Numbered from the stretch's first letter, positions 11,157 through 22,487 are shown. The stretch: 64,000 nucleotides of DNA from Rhizoclosmatium globosum (GCA_002104985.1 MCGO01000069.1:62001-126000), one strand, 5' to 3'. The notes: generated from the sequence alone by a model not told the origin. A program made the numbers and translations.

Positions 11157-12885
11157 ATGGTTGTCCACCACCGAATCAAATGTCCCGCTTCAACCACAAA
11201 CACAAACACGTCAGAATCAGTGCGAGTGCCAAGTCGCTGCATTTACATCCGAGTCGATTCAACGACAACCCACTCGCAAAAGAAGAGAAAGATTGAATCA
11301 CCCGAGCCAAAAGACTTGTCACTTGCCCAACAACAACAAAAACAACAACAACAATCAACAAACACAACCCACCCTTCCACCCAACCCACTTTCTGCTCAG
11401 CTTTCAAAACTGTCAAAAACAACAAATCACTCTACAAATCACTCACGCAACAGCCAGCGTCCGATTCGGACTGCTTCGACGAGTTATCCCTCCTTCACTT
11501 CAACGGCCAATCAGAACGCTTTCCCCTTGCCATCCCAAAAGCCGCTGATGAATTCAATCCTATCCAACAACTAAAAGCGGCTGTTCAACACACTATCGAG
11601 TTCTGTGTTCCGTTGGAGAAGCGGTCCTTGTTTGGGGATGATATTGGTGGGACAAAGAGGAAGGTTGTCAGGGCTGTGAATAGGAAGGATCCAGAGGCTA
11701 TTAAGGAGGCTGTGCTGGAGTATAATCAGTTGTTGGGTTCACTTGATTTGAATCTGCATTCTGTGGTGGGTACACTTGTCTTGACTTGATGGGTGGTTAG
11801 TGAACTGCGAGAACGAGAGGGAGGATGTTGATGGGGGTACGGATCAAATCTGTCAATGAAGTCGAATCAAAGCAAAAGTAGAGAGAAAAGGAAAAGAAAG
11901 TCTTCGTTAGAGCGAACATACGGATGAAAGAGGGAAGAATAGGCATCACGGAAGCGTAATCAATAGCGATCCCAACATACCTTCTAATTAACAACACACA
12001 GTCTTCTCCGGCACATCCTGCTCTTATTGCTCATGTCTTGGATGAAGCGTACGCTCACACTGTAGCGCCGGACGTGGATTCTCTCAAAAACTATAAAACA
12101 TTTTCGAATAATGTCTATGGCGAAGTCAGGCATTCTCTCGTGTCTGAGTTTATTGAACGTGTCAAAGATCGCATGTAAGTTTATGGATGAGTTGAGAGAG
12201 GAAACCGATCGAAGGGGCTACGGAGACAGAATCCATAGTCTCACCAGTCTTTCATACAATCTAACTCAATTCAACCAAATCACAAACAGAATAGCTCAAC
12301 CAGGTTCCCCACCCCCAATCTTCCTCGACATGGGTTCAGGAACAGGAAACGTAGTCCTCCAAGTCGCAGCCGAAACCCAATGCGAAGCCCACGGAATCGA
12401 AATAATGGAAAACCCAGCCCGCCTCGCAACCCTCCAACGTCAAGAATTCCTCGCCCGTTGCAATCTCTACAAAATCCCTGTCGGCTCCATTTCCCTCGTG
12501 AAAGGTACTTCTCACTCCCCGCTCCCTCCACCCTCCTCACTCACAAAAAACATCCAAAGGCGACTTCTTAGACGACCCATCAACAACATTCCTCCTCCCC
12601 CGCGCCGACGTAATCTTTGTAAACAACTACGCCTTCGACGCACACCTAAACTTCCGGATCCTCGAACGATTCCTCGACCTCAAAGAAGGCGCCGTCGTGA
12701 TTTCCCTGAAACCCTTCGGCTCGACAATCATCACGGAGGAAGATATCGCGCGCGGGGTTGTGCGGAGAGGCGGGGAGAACGCGTTGGAGGGGATGTTTGT
12801 TACGAGGGAGTATTGGTTTGGTGAGAATCGGGTTAGTTGGATGGCGGAGGGGGGAAAGTATTATGTTCATACTTTGAGGCGGTGA
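11157..12885 (+). CDS. DOT1: Histone H3 lysine-79 methyltransferase DOT1
   Basis: Exons 11157-11765, 12002-12174, 12290-12504 and 12560-12885 join in phase. The N-terminal 200 residues are rich in Gln/Asn/Ser and contain a basic cluster (QKKRKIESP) that looks like a nuclear localisation signal. The catalytic DOT1 fold follows: NNVYGEVRHSLVSEFIERV (D1 loop region), the SAM-binding motif IFLDMGSGTGNVVLQVAA, the acidic GIEIMENPA segment, and VIFVNNYAF followed by LKEGAVVISLKPFG. It lacks a SET domain, as expected for DOT1. The enzyme methylates H3K79 on nucleosomes, which affects silencing and the DNA-damage response. The exact donor of intron 1 may be 11762 or 11765; both keep the phase. The ATG was chosen as the first in the open frame. 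Confidence 0.93.
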
Positions 12886-13524
12886 GATGTTGGGGGGTGC
12901 GAGAATGGAAATTTCGAGTGATGTGGTGAGGGATTGAGTGAGGAACGAAGTAAGGTATTATTATGAAGGAAAGGAGAGAGGGCGGTGAATGGATTGTTAT
13001 ATTCTATTGGTACAAATGAGGACTGTATGATTATTGAATGCGAGTGTGTGCTATCAAATAAATAGATTTACAAGCAGGATTTTTCCAGTCGCGTGCATTC
13101 CTTTGAAGTGACGCGCGGTATTGGAATTTTCCGACACAGAATTGTCAGATTCTGCGAAAACGTGTGGGCAAATGCGGGTCCCACTTGCTTGTTTTTTCTT
13201 TCTCAGAAACAACAGTGAGTATATTTCCGCATCCCCACCCATTCATAGTGCACGTATGCTTTCATGGTCCAGCATCGCTTCTTGCGGGATAGTGTATATG
13301 CAAGTGTCGATCTAGAAGCATCGTGCCGAGTCAACCCCACCTAAATTACCCAACTAACAACAAAGGCGTCAGCTTGAAGTACTCGCCTCAGCTGCATTCA
13401 CTTCATCATCACATCATTCACATGATTTTATACATTCATAACATCCTCCTCTCGCTCTTCTCTCCTCCGTCACTTTCCATCTCAAACAAAAAACAAAGCA
13501 CTGACAATTCTTCTCTCCAAACTA
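12886..13524. other. Intergenic region with the unresolved 5' end of the next gene
   Basis: I see no independent gene here. The frame of the next gene is open back to about 13426 but has no ATG. Its first exon probably lies in this stretch. Confidence 0.4.
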
Positions 13525-14465
13525 GTGTCCTCAAACATCTTTGTTTCCCCCGGGGTCCCTATCCCCAAAAGCTTTCTATCTATCACAAAAACCTCATCTT
13601 CATCATCATCAACACAATCACATTCCTCCACCCATTCCGTATCTCGTCTGCCTTTGATTACATCACGCATCGCTACTCAACTCTCTTCACAGACTCCCAT
13701 CTCACTTATTCCTGTTCCAGCCCAAATCACAATCTCAAAACTGAAACGAGCTCGTAAGCCATTCCTTCCATTCGTCCAAAATTCTAACGTCCATCTTCAT
13801 CAGCCCTCCGCCTATCCCATACGACACAACTCGTATTCCCATCCTTCGCCCTCCCACAACCACCACGACAACCACAACCCCCACTCATCCCCCACCCATC
13901 AAAATGGCTTAAACACCTCCAAACCACACGCCGCTTCCAATTCGGTTCCGCATCCATCCCGGTAACGTCACCCCTAAAAATCCAATCCTTCCTCCCCCGA
14001 AACCCCGCTTCGAGTGACGAAACTGTGTTGGAAATGAAGTGTTCCCGAGCGTGTCGAGAGATTCTTGAGAAGGCTTTGACGCCTGAACGGAGACGTCGTA
14101 GAGCGTATAATGAGCATATGTTGGAGTTTAGAAGGCGGTCTGAGAGTGCTTTGAGGAACGTGTGTGATGAGAATGTCGTTGAGAATGAGATCTATGAGAT
14201 TGTCCGTGTTGAGAATGAGATTGTTGTCAGTGATGATATTGTTGGAGGTGATGCTAATGATGCTGTGTCTGTTGTTGGTGTGAACGAGCTTTCCGTTGAG
14301 ATTATTGAGATTCCAGTTGAGGTTAGAAAACGAGTATTTGGTGGAGGAAAGAAAGTCAAGTTGGAGAAGAAGAAGGGTCCATTGCGAAGAAGTGTGAGGA
14401 TTGCATTGATGATGGTACAAGGTCCAAGAAGGTCGGCGAGATTGGGAGGATTGAAGTCTGAATAG
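13525..14465 (+). CDS. Unknown basic protein with Arg-rich C-terminus (5' end unresolved)
   Basis: Two exons, ending at 13753 and running 13804-14465, join across a 50-base GT-AG intron in phase and give about 295 residues. The frame has no ATG near its left end, so a short upstream exon is likely missing from this call; an acceptor TAG at 13523-13525 could mark its junction. The N-terminal part is Ser/Pro-rich. The middle has an Arg/Glu-rich helix (LTPERRRRRAYNEHMLEFRR). The C-terminus repeats the small basic units RRSVR and RRSARL. Such a composition suggests a nuclear or nucleic-acid-associated protein, but I recognise no family. Confidence 0.5.
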
Positions 14466-14528
14466 TAGTTATATAGATTGTGGAATGTATATAGATAATA
14501 GAGTGTGGATGTATATGTATAATTAAAT

Positions 14529-14575
14529 TTAAGGGAGGCCTCCAAAAGTGCTAAATTTTTTGTCGCCATTTTTTG
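14529..14575 (+). repeat. Left terminal inverted repeat of the TTAA element
   Basis: TTAA plus 26 bases are identical to the reverse complement of the right end. After a 2-base versus 13-base spacer a second matching block, TGTCGCCATTTTT, follows. Confidence 0.8.
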
Positions 14576-15292
14576 GGTGAGGCAGTCCAGAGGAATTGAA
14601 CGTTCACGCAAGCAAGGATTGCTCGCCCACCAGCCACAGCGAAGCCGTGAAATCGTCAGCGGTAGGAGATATGAGTCCCCTCTATGCGATTCCGCTGTAT
14701 TTGAAGCTTTGCTGACAATGGTTAATAAAATATTGATGTCTAAAGTCAACAATTTTTGACCCTTTTGGACCACCTTCCAGCCCATGGCACCAAAGAACGA
14801 CTTTGCCAATCAGCCTCATTCAAAAAGTGAGGCATAGAAAACACACAGATGCGTCTTTTCACGTCGAATTGAGACGATTGTATTGTTTTTGGTGACGTGG
14901 CGTGAATATAATCACAAAATTTGGACATTTTGAAGTTTCGAACCTACTTTACTCAACTATTATCCACGAGGGAGTCCTGCAAATTAGAGTTCAAAGAGAA
15001 TATGCTATTAACTAAGTTTTCACGTCGATTTAGCGACACATCATTCAAATTGCGGGACTTGTTCTAATTGATACTTTTAGACCAATCAATATTTGTCCAA
15101 AAAACAGAAGCTCGCTCTCAGAGATCAGACGGCGCAAAATTCCGCGATATATAGTGATGGGAAGATGGGTTGAACGATGGTCTGGCACTCTTGACGCCTG
15201 AAGCAAGAACGAATACCTCTACCTGTCTGAAAGAAACTCCGGCTTAACCCAGAGCGCGATATCCGTACAACATGAGGTCTTGTCCCATCAAT

Positions 15293-15873
15293 TCAAAGAA
15301 GTTTATTGCAAGATATGTTGAAAGCTTGTGTTTTTGGTTGGAAGCAGAACGAAGCCAACAGCGTTCCTTTAGAGGAATTTAACTTAAGACGTCGTATGCG
15401 ATGAAATGAAACAATCATGAAAAGCGGACAGGTAGTTTTTATTTGAATGGTTGCGTTTGAGCAGAATAACGTAGCCATTGGCCAAGACAACCTGAAATGA
15501 ATCCTAACAGATTGCAGAATTGAACAACGGAATGGTGATTGATTCAAAGGACTTTCCAGAAGGGATAGAGGAGGACACAGCTTGAAGGAATAGTTGCTCA
15601 AGGTCCCTTGGCCTCCATTGAATAGTATGCATCAAACAAAGACAATACGTTGACATTCATAGAATGGCTGATTATGCGTTCAGCATTGACGGAAGCCTGG
15701 ACAATATCGTGAGGAGGTTGAAAGGAACTTGTACACATGGAAGTGATGAGAACCCACTCCCTACGCCTCCTCGATGAAGTCAGGATTGAATCGAGTTTAG
15801 ACAGTTTGACATATGGTGAAGCAGCTGTGAGATTAGTGTAAAAGAGTGTTTCATTTGATGTCACTGAATACAA
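15293..15873 (-). pseudogene. Broken coding remnant inside the TTAA element
   Basis: A frame beginning MYSVTSNETLFYTNLTAASP at 15873 ends at 15598. A second frame, shifted by one base, continues with LEQLFLQAVSSSIPSGKSFE and then VVLANGYVILLKR after an internal TAG. The two look like parts of one decayed protein of about 190 residues. I could not assign it to a transposase or other family. Confidence 0.35.
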
Positions 15874-16348
15874 AACATGTTGTTAGATTTGACCCGGGTT
15901 TCTATTTATAGCGAGCAGAAGAGGGCTTCGACGAGGTACGAGTTGGAGCCCGCTGGCGCGAGCTTTTAGTGATTTTGGGTGAGTGTGTTGTCTTGGTAGT
16001 GGCTGTAGTGGGCAAAACTCAAATTTTTTCTCCGTCATCAATTGAAAGTTTGAACCAACGGCACCTTCTCCCCCAACACGCTAGAACCACGTGTAATGGC
16101 TTATTGGGAAGCTGTAGAGCACGAAATTGTTGTTAGTAATTTAATAAAAGAGTTTATTTGATTGATTCAATGATATGAGCCTAAACATTTTCCAGCTCCT
16201 CCCTGAAAGTTAAAATCAAAAAAAGCGCTCTATTAAGTTGAAGCGGCGTATTTTGCGATGGCAAAAAAGTGGTTTTGGTGGCGGAGGTGTATCTCATTCC
16301 TGACTTCTATTCGTTTTCATCCCAAATAAATCCATTTCTCATTAAAAT

Positions 16349-16938
16349 GCCACCCAAACATCAACGCCGGCATCTCGCATCTGCAAGAAAAACAAGACAG
16401 TGCTTTCAATCCCACAATGCGCGTCAATTAAATCTTTTGAACAAGGTTCTTGGTAAGTGTGTTGAGTATGTCCATTTTGCGTAAAAGCTGTTCAGATACA
16501 AAGAGAGTCCATTGAAAACACACACAATTGATGACTGTTTGGCGTTTCAATTCGCAATAAATGGACGTAGCAACCAGGTCCAGACGTGTTTGATTTGTGT
16601 TCTGTTGACTCCATCGTTTGGTATCACAGGTGGAAACTCAATGCAAGGACGAAGAGACTGGAGTACATTTTCGATTTTTGTTGTTTGAGAGTGGGGGAAG
16701 AAGGAGAGTAAAGGCGTTATGTTTTGCAAAGTGCTTTCCTGAAAAGAACTATTCAAACCAACAGTTGGAATACATGTATGGGCGAGCTATTAAAGCTCTG
16801 CTTCTCTATCTTAACATACTCAACGTCGATACATCGAAATCTTCGAGACGGAGTGCGGAAATTGGTTACGTGGCAGGCATCAGAAGGTGGGTGGTGGTGG
16901 TGAAAACGGACAAAAATGGCGACAGCAAAATCAATTGA
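16349..16938 (+). pseudogene. Possible two-exon remnant inside the TTAA element
   Basis: An ATG at 16347-16349 opens a basic N-terminus (MPPKHQRRHLASARKTRQ) that reaches a good donor (GTAAGT) near 16452. After an acceptor at about 16629 a frame continues with VETQCKDEETGVHFRFLLF to a stop at 16938, overlapping the right inverted repeat. The phase of this join is not secure. No family is recognised. Confidence 0.25.
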
Positions 16939-16967
16939 AATTTAGCACTTTTGGAGGCCTCCCTTAA
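16911..16967 (-). repeat. Right terminal inverted repeat of the TTAA element
   Basis: This is the reverse complement of the left terminus, including the TTAA flank at 16964-16967 and the inner TGTCGCCATTTTT block. Confidence 0.8.
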
Positions 16968-17008
16968 ATAGTTGTACTCGTACTTTAATTATTCTGGAAT
17001 ATGCCTGA

Positions 17009-18546
17009 CTAGAGTTCAGAAACAACTTGCACAACCGCGCCCGTCAACTTTCGCAGCTCCTCCTCCGTAATAATATACGGCGGCATCAAATAAACGAGTC
17101 TCCCAAACGGCCGCACCCAAACACCAAGCTCCACAAACCGTTTCTGAATTTTCGCCATATCCACAGGCTCCTTCACTTCCACAACCCCCACACTCCCCAA
17201 AACACGTACATCCTTCACCCCACTAAACCCACGCGCAACCTCCAACTCCTTTTGCAATTGACCCTCAATCCTCTTCACGTTCTCTTCCCACCCACTCTCC
17301 ATCAACAACGCACAACTGGCCTCCGCAACCGCACACGCAAGTGGATTCGCCATGAACGTCGGTCCATGCATAAAACAACCTGCTTCACCTTTTGAAACTG
17401 TCTCCCCTACTTCCCTTGTCGCAATGGTAGCCGCCATCGTCATAGTCCCACCCGTCAACGCCTTCCCAATGGTCATGATATCAGGCGTGACATTCGACGG
17501 ACACCATTCAGAGGCAAACAGTTTCCCAGTGCGTCCAAACCCAGTTGCAATTTCGTCGTGGATGAGGAGCACATTGTGTTTTTGCAGAGGGCGTGGAGGT
17601 ATGTGATGTAGTGGGGGCTGTAGAAACGCATTCCACCGGCACCTTGGAGGATTGGTTCGATGATGAATGCGGCTGAAGTTGAGGCGTATTTCGCGAAAGC
17701 TTCTTCGAGGGCGCGTTTGTCTGTTTCGAGGAGGGTTTGAGCGTTGAAGGGGGTTTGGGGAGGGGGAGGAAAAGACGGTTTGGGAGGGTAGGACCGAATA
17801 TGTTGTGCATTCCAGTGACTGGATAAGTACTGAGTTGTTAGAATCTGATGCAGAGCAAGGAAATGGTGGAAACAAACCTGGATCACAGACGGACATTGCA
17901 TTCCAAGTATCGCCGTGATAACCTCCTTTTACAGTCATAATATTGCACTTTTGAGGTTCCCCACGAGCAAAAGCGTATTGAATAGCCATCTTAAGCGCAA
18001 CTTCGACCGATACTGATCCTGAATCTGCATAGAAGATGCAGTCAAGAGACGGGGGAAGCATGGTGAGTAATCGCTTTCCTGTTTGATTCGTAGTTAAGTA
18101 GTTAGCACGGAATGTCTGGTGAATGTGATAAGGTACTCACCCAGGTTGACAGCGGGTCTGTGAGTAAGGCCTCCAAACATGACATGTGACATTGAGGCAG
18201 TTTGATTAGTGATTGCCTTGTTCAAAACAGGATTGTTGTCTGTCATTTAAAGAGTTCAAACAACGATCAGTTAAGCATCAGAGCACGTACATCCATGCAC
18301 AGCGCACCACCACGACGACATTCCGTCCACTGCTCAATTAATAATGAATTAATAAGATACTTGTTCAATTGCCTTAGTTGTACCAAGTTCTTCGCCAGTT
18401 TCCAAGTAGATTGTCGATGCATTTGCTCTTTCAACTGGAAAGACTGGAAGCGGCCTTGTAAGCGATGTGTATGGATGCCACAGATGCTGCCGGTCGAATG
18501 AAAGCGCCTCTTTTGTTGAAAAGTGGCGGGCGAGTTGTCGGTACAT
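17009..18546 (-). CDS. BIO3: Adenosylmethionine-8-amino-7-oxononanoate aminotransferase (biotin synthesis)
   Basis: Five exons (18546-18384, 18329-18291, 18239-18141, 18078-17878, 17818-17009) give a class III PLP aminotransferase close to bacterial BioA. Visible signatures include [114 protein letters not shown] (with the PLP lysine) and [13 protein letters not shown]. The enzyme makes 7,8-diaminopelargonic acid from KAPA. The short N-terminus ([11 protein letters not shown]) resembles a mitochondrial presequence. Within the last exon the frame shifts twice, each time as if one base were missing: in a C-rich run near 17755 and in the A5 run at 17579-17583. No dethiobiotin synthetase domain is fused here. 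Confidence 0.9.
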
Positions 18547-18622
18547 GTTTGGTGGTTTGTTTGGATCAGGGAGAGATTCGGATCAAAGATTAGTTGTTCC
18601 GCATTTATCGCATTTATCAAGA

Positions 18623-20059
18623 TTACAATAAAAGAGCAATAAATAACACCGCCATAGAAAGAGAAACCTGAACGATGCCGCCGGCTGAATACAAACCAGT
18701 TCCCGCGACAGGAACAATCCACGGAACAGGCCAGGAGTTGTTCACCACCTCCGCACGTGGCTGATAGAAACGAGCGATAAGGTAAAACTCGGCAGTGGCT
18801 GGTGTCGGCAACCAGTTCACATCTTTCTGGCTTGGTTTGTTTGTCTGGAGCTGGATGCGATAAAACCCAGCAGAATTCTTGACCAAATCAGGAGAATGTG
18901 CACCAACAGCGTAAATACCCGCAGGATTTTGAATAAGACTACCATTGGCGCCGTTGTAAGCCGTGACAGACCAAAAAGCATTTGCTGGAACGTCAGCTGG
19001 AAAGTCAATAGTGTAACTCATTGATCCCTTCAACACAGTTCCGGTGTTATCCAGCCTTCCGTTATAGTACACGGCATCTTCGTGAAGATTGCCGGCAATC
19101 GCGGTTGCAGCGATACTAGCCCTGAAGTAATAGTTTGTTCCGAATCTACCAAGAGAAGGGAATGTCAACCAGTTGTTGTTTACAACAGAAAGAGACACTG
19201 GAGTCTTTACGGCAGCAACGGGATCACTGAGAGTCAACTGCTTCAACTGTGTATCAGTTCCAGATGCAACTTGAGCAAGAATAGTCGCAAACTGCGGAGA
19301 AATCTGAGACGTATTAAATCCGGATGCCGAGAGTCCAATCGGAGCAAATGGGGCAAGTTCAGAGAGGTTTGCAGGAGGACTAAAAGCAACGAGGTTTCCG
19401 AGAACTTTCCAAAAGTAAAGAGGGTCACTAGCGTTCGTGTCTGATGGAATCAATGAGGATACATCTTTTTTCGGGCTGGATGGGACGGTTTGAGTCAAAG
19501 TGAAAGTCTTGTAGATCGAGTGTTAGGTCTGTGTCATTGAAGTAATACCTAGATTTTGATATCAAAATAATATTCTCTGGAGAGTGAGACAAGCAACTCA
19601 CTTGACTTCAGTGCGAGAAAGCAACCAAACAAGGTTCGTTGGAGATTGCAGAACAGCATCAAACCCAGATTCATCAGCGACCTTAGGACTGTTTGGCCCG
19701 TACACCAAGAACTTTCCTCCTCCGTTCGTTTTTGGGTAGTTTCTGCGAGACGTTGAAGCAAAGACGTTTGTGTATGCATCCATAAACTCAAACAGAATGT
19801 ATCTGTCAACAACTGTCGTTGGAGCAGTGACAACTACTCCAGTCGTTGTCAAATCGATGAAAGCTTGAGAATACAACGTATCATAGTTTGGTGTCACAAT
19901 CGCCTGGTTCGTCGGGGTTGACAACTGGTCCTGCGAGATCCATTCGTTCAAAGTGGCTCCGGCAGTTGCCAATGCAGATGCCGCTGTGAACCCAACTTGA
20001 ACAATCGGATATCCCCAAATAGCTGCAGAAATTGCAACTGATGTTGCATTGACACTCAT
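18623..20059 (-). CDS. DUF1254/DUF1214 protein, copy A (frame disrupted)
   Basis: The N-terminal exon (from ATG 20059) encodes a DUF1254 domain: AAIWGYPIVQVGFTAA, NQAIVTPNYDTLYSQAF, DRYILFEFMDAYTNVFAS and PTNLVWLLSRTE. A 3' exon ending at 18623 encodes DUF1214, with WSVTAYNGANGSLIQNPAGI and EFYLIARFYQPRAE. The C-terminus is hydrophobic after a small-residue stretch, as in GPI-anchored proteins. At the junction, 8 bases are missing relative to copy B in the segment encoding DLAIANSIQ (near 19515-19530), which shifts the frame. Splicing from GTCAAG near 19601 to an AG near 19525 would bypass it, at the cost of a conserved segment. DUF1254/DUF1214 proteins are widespread in bacteria and some fungi; their biochemical role is not established. 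Confidence 0.75.
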
Positions 20060-20174
20060 TCGGGTTGCTTTTGTGAAAAGGTTTTAGGACACTACGTAAG
20101 ATTCGTCAGCCAATGTCGCTGAAATTTACTTCAATAAACTCAAATCTCTTTCACATATTCATATTCTAATAAAA

Positions 20175-21628
20175 TCAAATGATAAACGTAAACAAAGCTG
20201 CAACCAGCAAAAGTGAAACCTTGACAACATCTCCCGCAGAGTACAACCCAGTTCCAACGGGGGCAACAGGACTGTCACCAGAACCAGAAATGGCACCATA
20301 CTCTACAACAGGAACAATCCATGGAACTGGCCATGTGTTGTTCAACACCTCGGCACGTGGTTGATAGAACCGCACAATCAAGTAAAACTCAGCAGAAGAT
20401 GGAGTTGGCAACCAGTTGACATCATTTTGAGTTGGTTTACTGGATTGTAACTGAACACGGTAGAACCCAGCCGAGTTCTGAACCAACGAAGGAGAATGCG
20501 ATCCAACAGCATAAATCCCAGCCGCGTTCTGAATAAGCGTTCCATTCGCACCATAGTAAGCTGTGATGGACCAAAACGCGTCAGCTGGGATATCAACGGG
20601 GAAGTCAATCGTGTAAATCAATGTTCCCTTCAACACATTTCCATTGCTGTCAAGTCTTCCGCTATAATAAACAGCGTCTTCCTTCAGGTTTCCTGCGATG
20701 GCCGTAGCAGCGATCCCAGCTCTAAACACGAAATTCACTCCAAACTTGCCCAAAGACGGGAACGTGACCCAATTGTTGTTAATTGTCGAGAACGGAGATG
20801 GAGTCTTCACAGCTGCAACTGGATCTCCCAACGTCAACTGTTTCAGTTGCTTGTCAGTACCAACTGCTACTTGAGCGAGGAGAGTTGCCAATTGAGGTGT
20901 AACCTGAGAACTGTTAAACCCTTTGGCAGAGATTCCGATGGGAGTGAAAGGAATTAATTCAGACAGGTTTGCAGGTGGGGTAAAGGTAATAAGTGTTCCA
21001 AGGACTTTCCAGAAGTAGAGTGGATCACTTGAATTCGTGCCAGATGGAATCAACGCCGAAACACCCTTTTTAGGACTAGCAGATACAGTGGTGGTGAGGG
21101 TGAAGGTCTTTTGAATGGAATTGGCGATGGCAAGGTCTGTGTCATTGAAGTAATATCTGCTCTTTTTGTTAGTTGAAAGAGACTTCAGGTTGTGTGAAAA
21201 AAATTCGTTGGAGCTTGCAAAACTGCGTCAAACCCAGACTCATCAGCGACCTTGGGACTGTTTGGCCCGTACACCAAGAACTTTCCTCCTCCGTTCGTTT
21301 TTGGGTAGTTACGACGAGACGTTGAAGCAAAGACGTTCGTGTATGAATCCATAAACTCAAACAGAATATATCTGTCAACAACTGTCGTTGGAGCAGTGAC
21401 AACTACTCCAGTCGTTGTCAAATCAAGAAACGCTTGAGAATACAATGTGTCATAGTTTGGCGTCACAATCGCCTGGTTCGTCGGAGTTGACAACTGGTCT
21501 TGCGAGATCCACTGATTCAAGGTTCCACCTGCAGTTGTCAACGCGCCAGCCGCCGTAAGGCCGACTTGAACAAGTGGGTATCCCCAGATGGCTGCAGAAG
21601 CAGAAAGAACCGTTACGTTTACACTCAT
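20175..21628 (-). CDS. DUF1254/DUF1214 protein, copy B (frame disrupted)
   Basis: This is a tandem paralogue of the gene at 18.6-20.1 kb, with nearly the same DUF1254 part (start ATG 21628, AAIWGYPLVQVGLTAAGAL, NYDTLYSQAFLDL) and DUF1214 part (DAFWSITAYYGANGTLIQ, EFYLIVRFYQPRAEVLNN). The C-terminal tail is longer, with a Gly/Ser/Pro insert before a hydrophobic end. Relative to copy A, 8 bases are missing within the conserved PTNLVWLLSRTEV segment (about 21190-21215), creating a TGA two codons later. The segment lost from copy A (YYFNDTDLAIANSIQ) is intact here. Each copy thus retains what the other lost. The last exon stays open to the stop at 20175-20177. Expression as two shorter proteins is possible but unproven. 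Confidence 0.75.
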
Positions 21629-22182
21629 TCTGTAGTATTCAGTGAAGACTTTTTTGTTCTGGTACACAACTTTGAGAAGATTGGCGGTTTAAATGCGGAC
21701 AGAAGTGCATCATTTGCACGTGCGATAACAAATTTCCGATTTTCGTTCCTTTACGATGAGGGCTTGGAGATTTGTGTGAATGGCATCATCGCGATTTTTG
21801 AGATGGATATGAAATTCAACACGAAAAGTAATTAACTTTGATAGCGGATCAGAATCAGATTTAAATTTAATAACTTTTCATTTTCCTTGGCACCAAAAAA
21901 TACAATAATGAACTACACCAATGTGACAATTTGTTACACTCTATCTTCGTAGTAATTCCGTAAACAAACTTTATAGTTTCAAAAAACATTGCAATTAAAC
22001 ACCATTTAGAATATTTCTGCCTTACTGCTAGAAGGAAAGCAATCAACATTGCATTATTTCTTGTTCATTCGTATTAAAAATAAGGAGCCGAATCTTCATA
22101 AGTTGAAATCAAGAAACCCCTGCACTGATAGAATGATATCAATACTTTTCTCATTCGACTGTTGAAACTGCGTCTATTCTAG
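21629..22182. other. AT-rich intergenic region, about 550 bases
   Basis: I see no supported gene. The region is AT-rich and ends in an acceptor-like TTCTAG immediately before the Ser/Thr-rich exon at 22183. Confidence 0.4.
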
Positions 22183-22487
22183 TGTCTACTTCTGTTCGAA
22201 GTACCGTTTTGTCGACCACGTCCTCGAACTTTGCTCATGTAGCAGCTTCTCCTTCGGCTACTTTCGCTTCCTCCACCGCCAAAACTACAACCGCTATCGC
22301 GTCAACCACCACAGCCACAGTCCAAGCCGCTGCCACTGCTACCACTTCAAACACTGTTCAGATTAATGTTGTTGTGAGTGGTTGCGAGGCATTGATTGTG
22401 TCGTTCCTTGCCGTCGGACTTGTTTTCCTCCTTTTTTTTGATGAGGTTCTCTCACAAAGTTGTATTTTTCGTTTATATCCTATTTAG
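22183..22487 (+). pseudogene. Orphan Ser/Thr/Ala-rich exon with hydrophobic tail
   Basis: A frame that begins directly after an acceptor-like TTCTAG encodes a Ser/Thr/Ala-rich stretch. It is followed by QINVVVSGCEALIVSFLAVG and a hydrophobic segment. There is no ATG and no convincing upstream exon. The tail matches the short minus-strand frame at 1825-2019. It looks like the terminal exon of a GPI- or membrane-anchored surface protein whose 5' part has been lost or lies elsewhere. Confidence 0.35.

Larger units (their letters stand above)
14529..16967. mobile_element. 2.4 kb DNA-transposon-like element with TIRs and TTAA flanks
   Basis: The left end (from 14529) reads TTAA then GGGAGGCCTCCAAAAGTG and continues to a second block TGTCGCCATTTTT. 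The right end, read on the minus strand from 16967, starts with the same TTAA and the same first 26 bases exactly, and repeats the second block after a small spacer. TTAA on both sides would be the target-site duplication typical of piggyBac and Kolobok-type cut-and-paste elements. The interior contains only broken frames and no transposase I can recognise, so the element is probably non-autonomous. It lies between the gene at 13.5 kb and the biotin aminotransferase. Confidence 0.75.

Noticed and set aside
14578..14700. Possible tRNA gene near the left end of the TTAA element (GTTCAATTCC resembles a B-box on the minus strand)
   Set aside because: The T-stem does not pair (the five bases before TTCAATT do not match those after), and no anticodon arm or acceptor stem could be drawn.
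17740..17818. A 74-base intron in the aminotransferase to avoid the first frameshift
   Set aside because: It would remove GMHNIF...[10 protein letters not shown], which matches the BioA family, and it has a poor donor; a one-base loss in the C run explains the data better.
22183..22487. Independent small gene with a GTG start
   Set aside because: There is no ATG and the frame starts right after an acceptor-like TTCTAG, so it is better read as an orphan exon.
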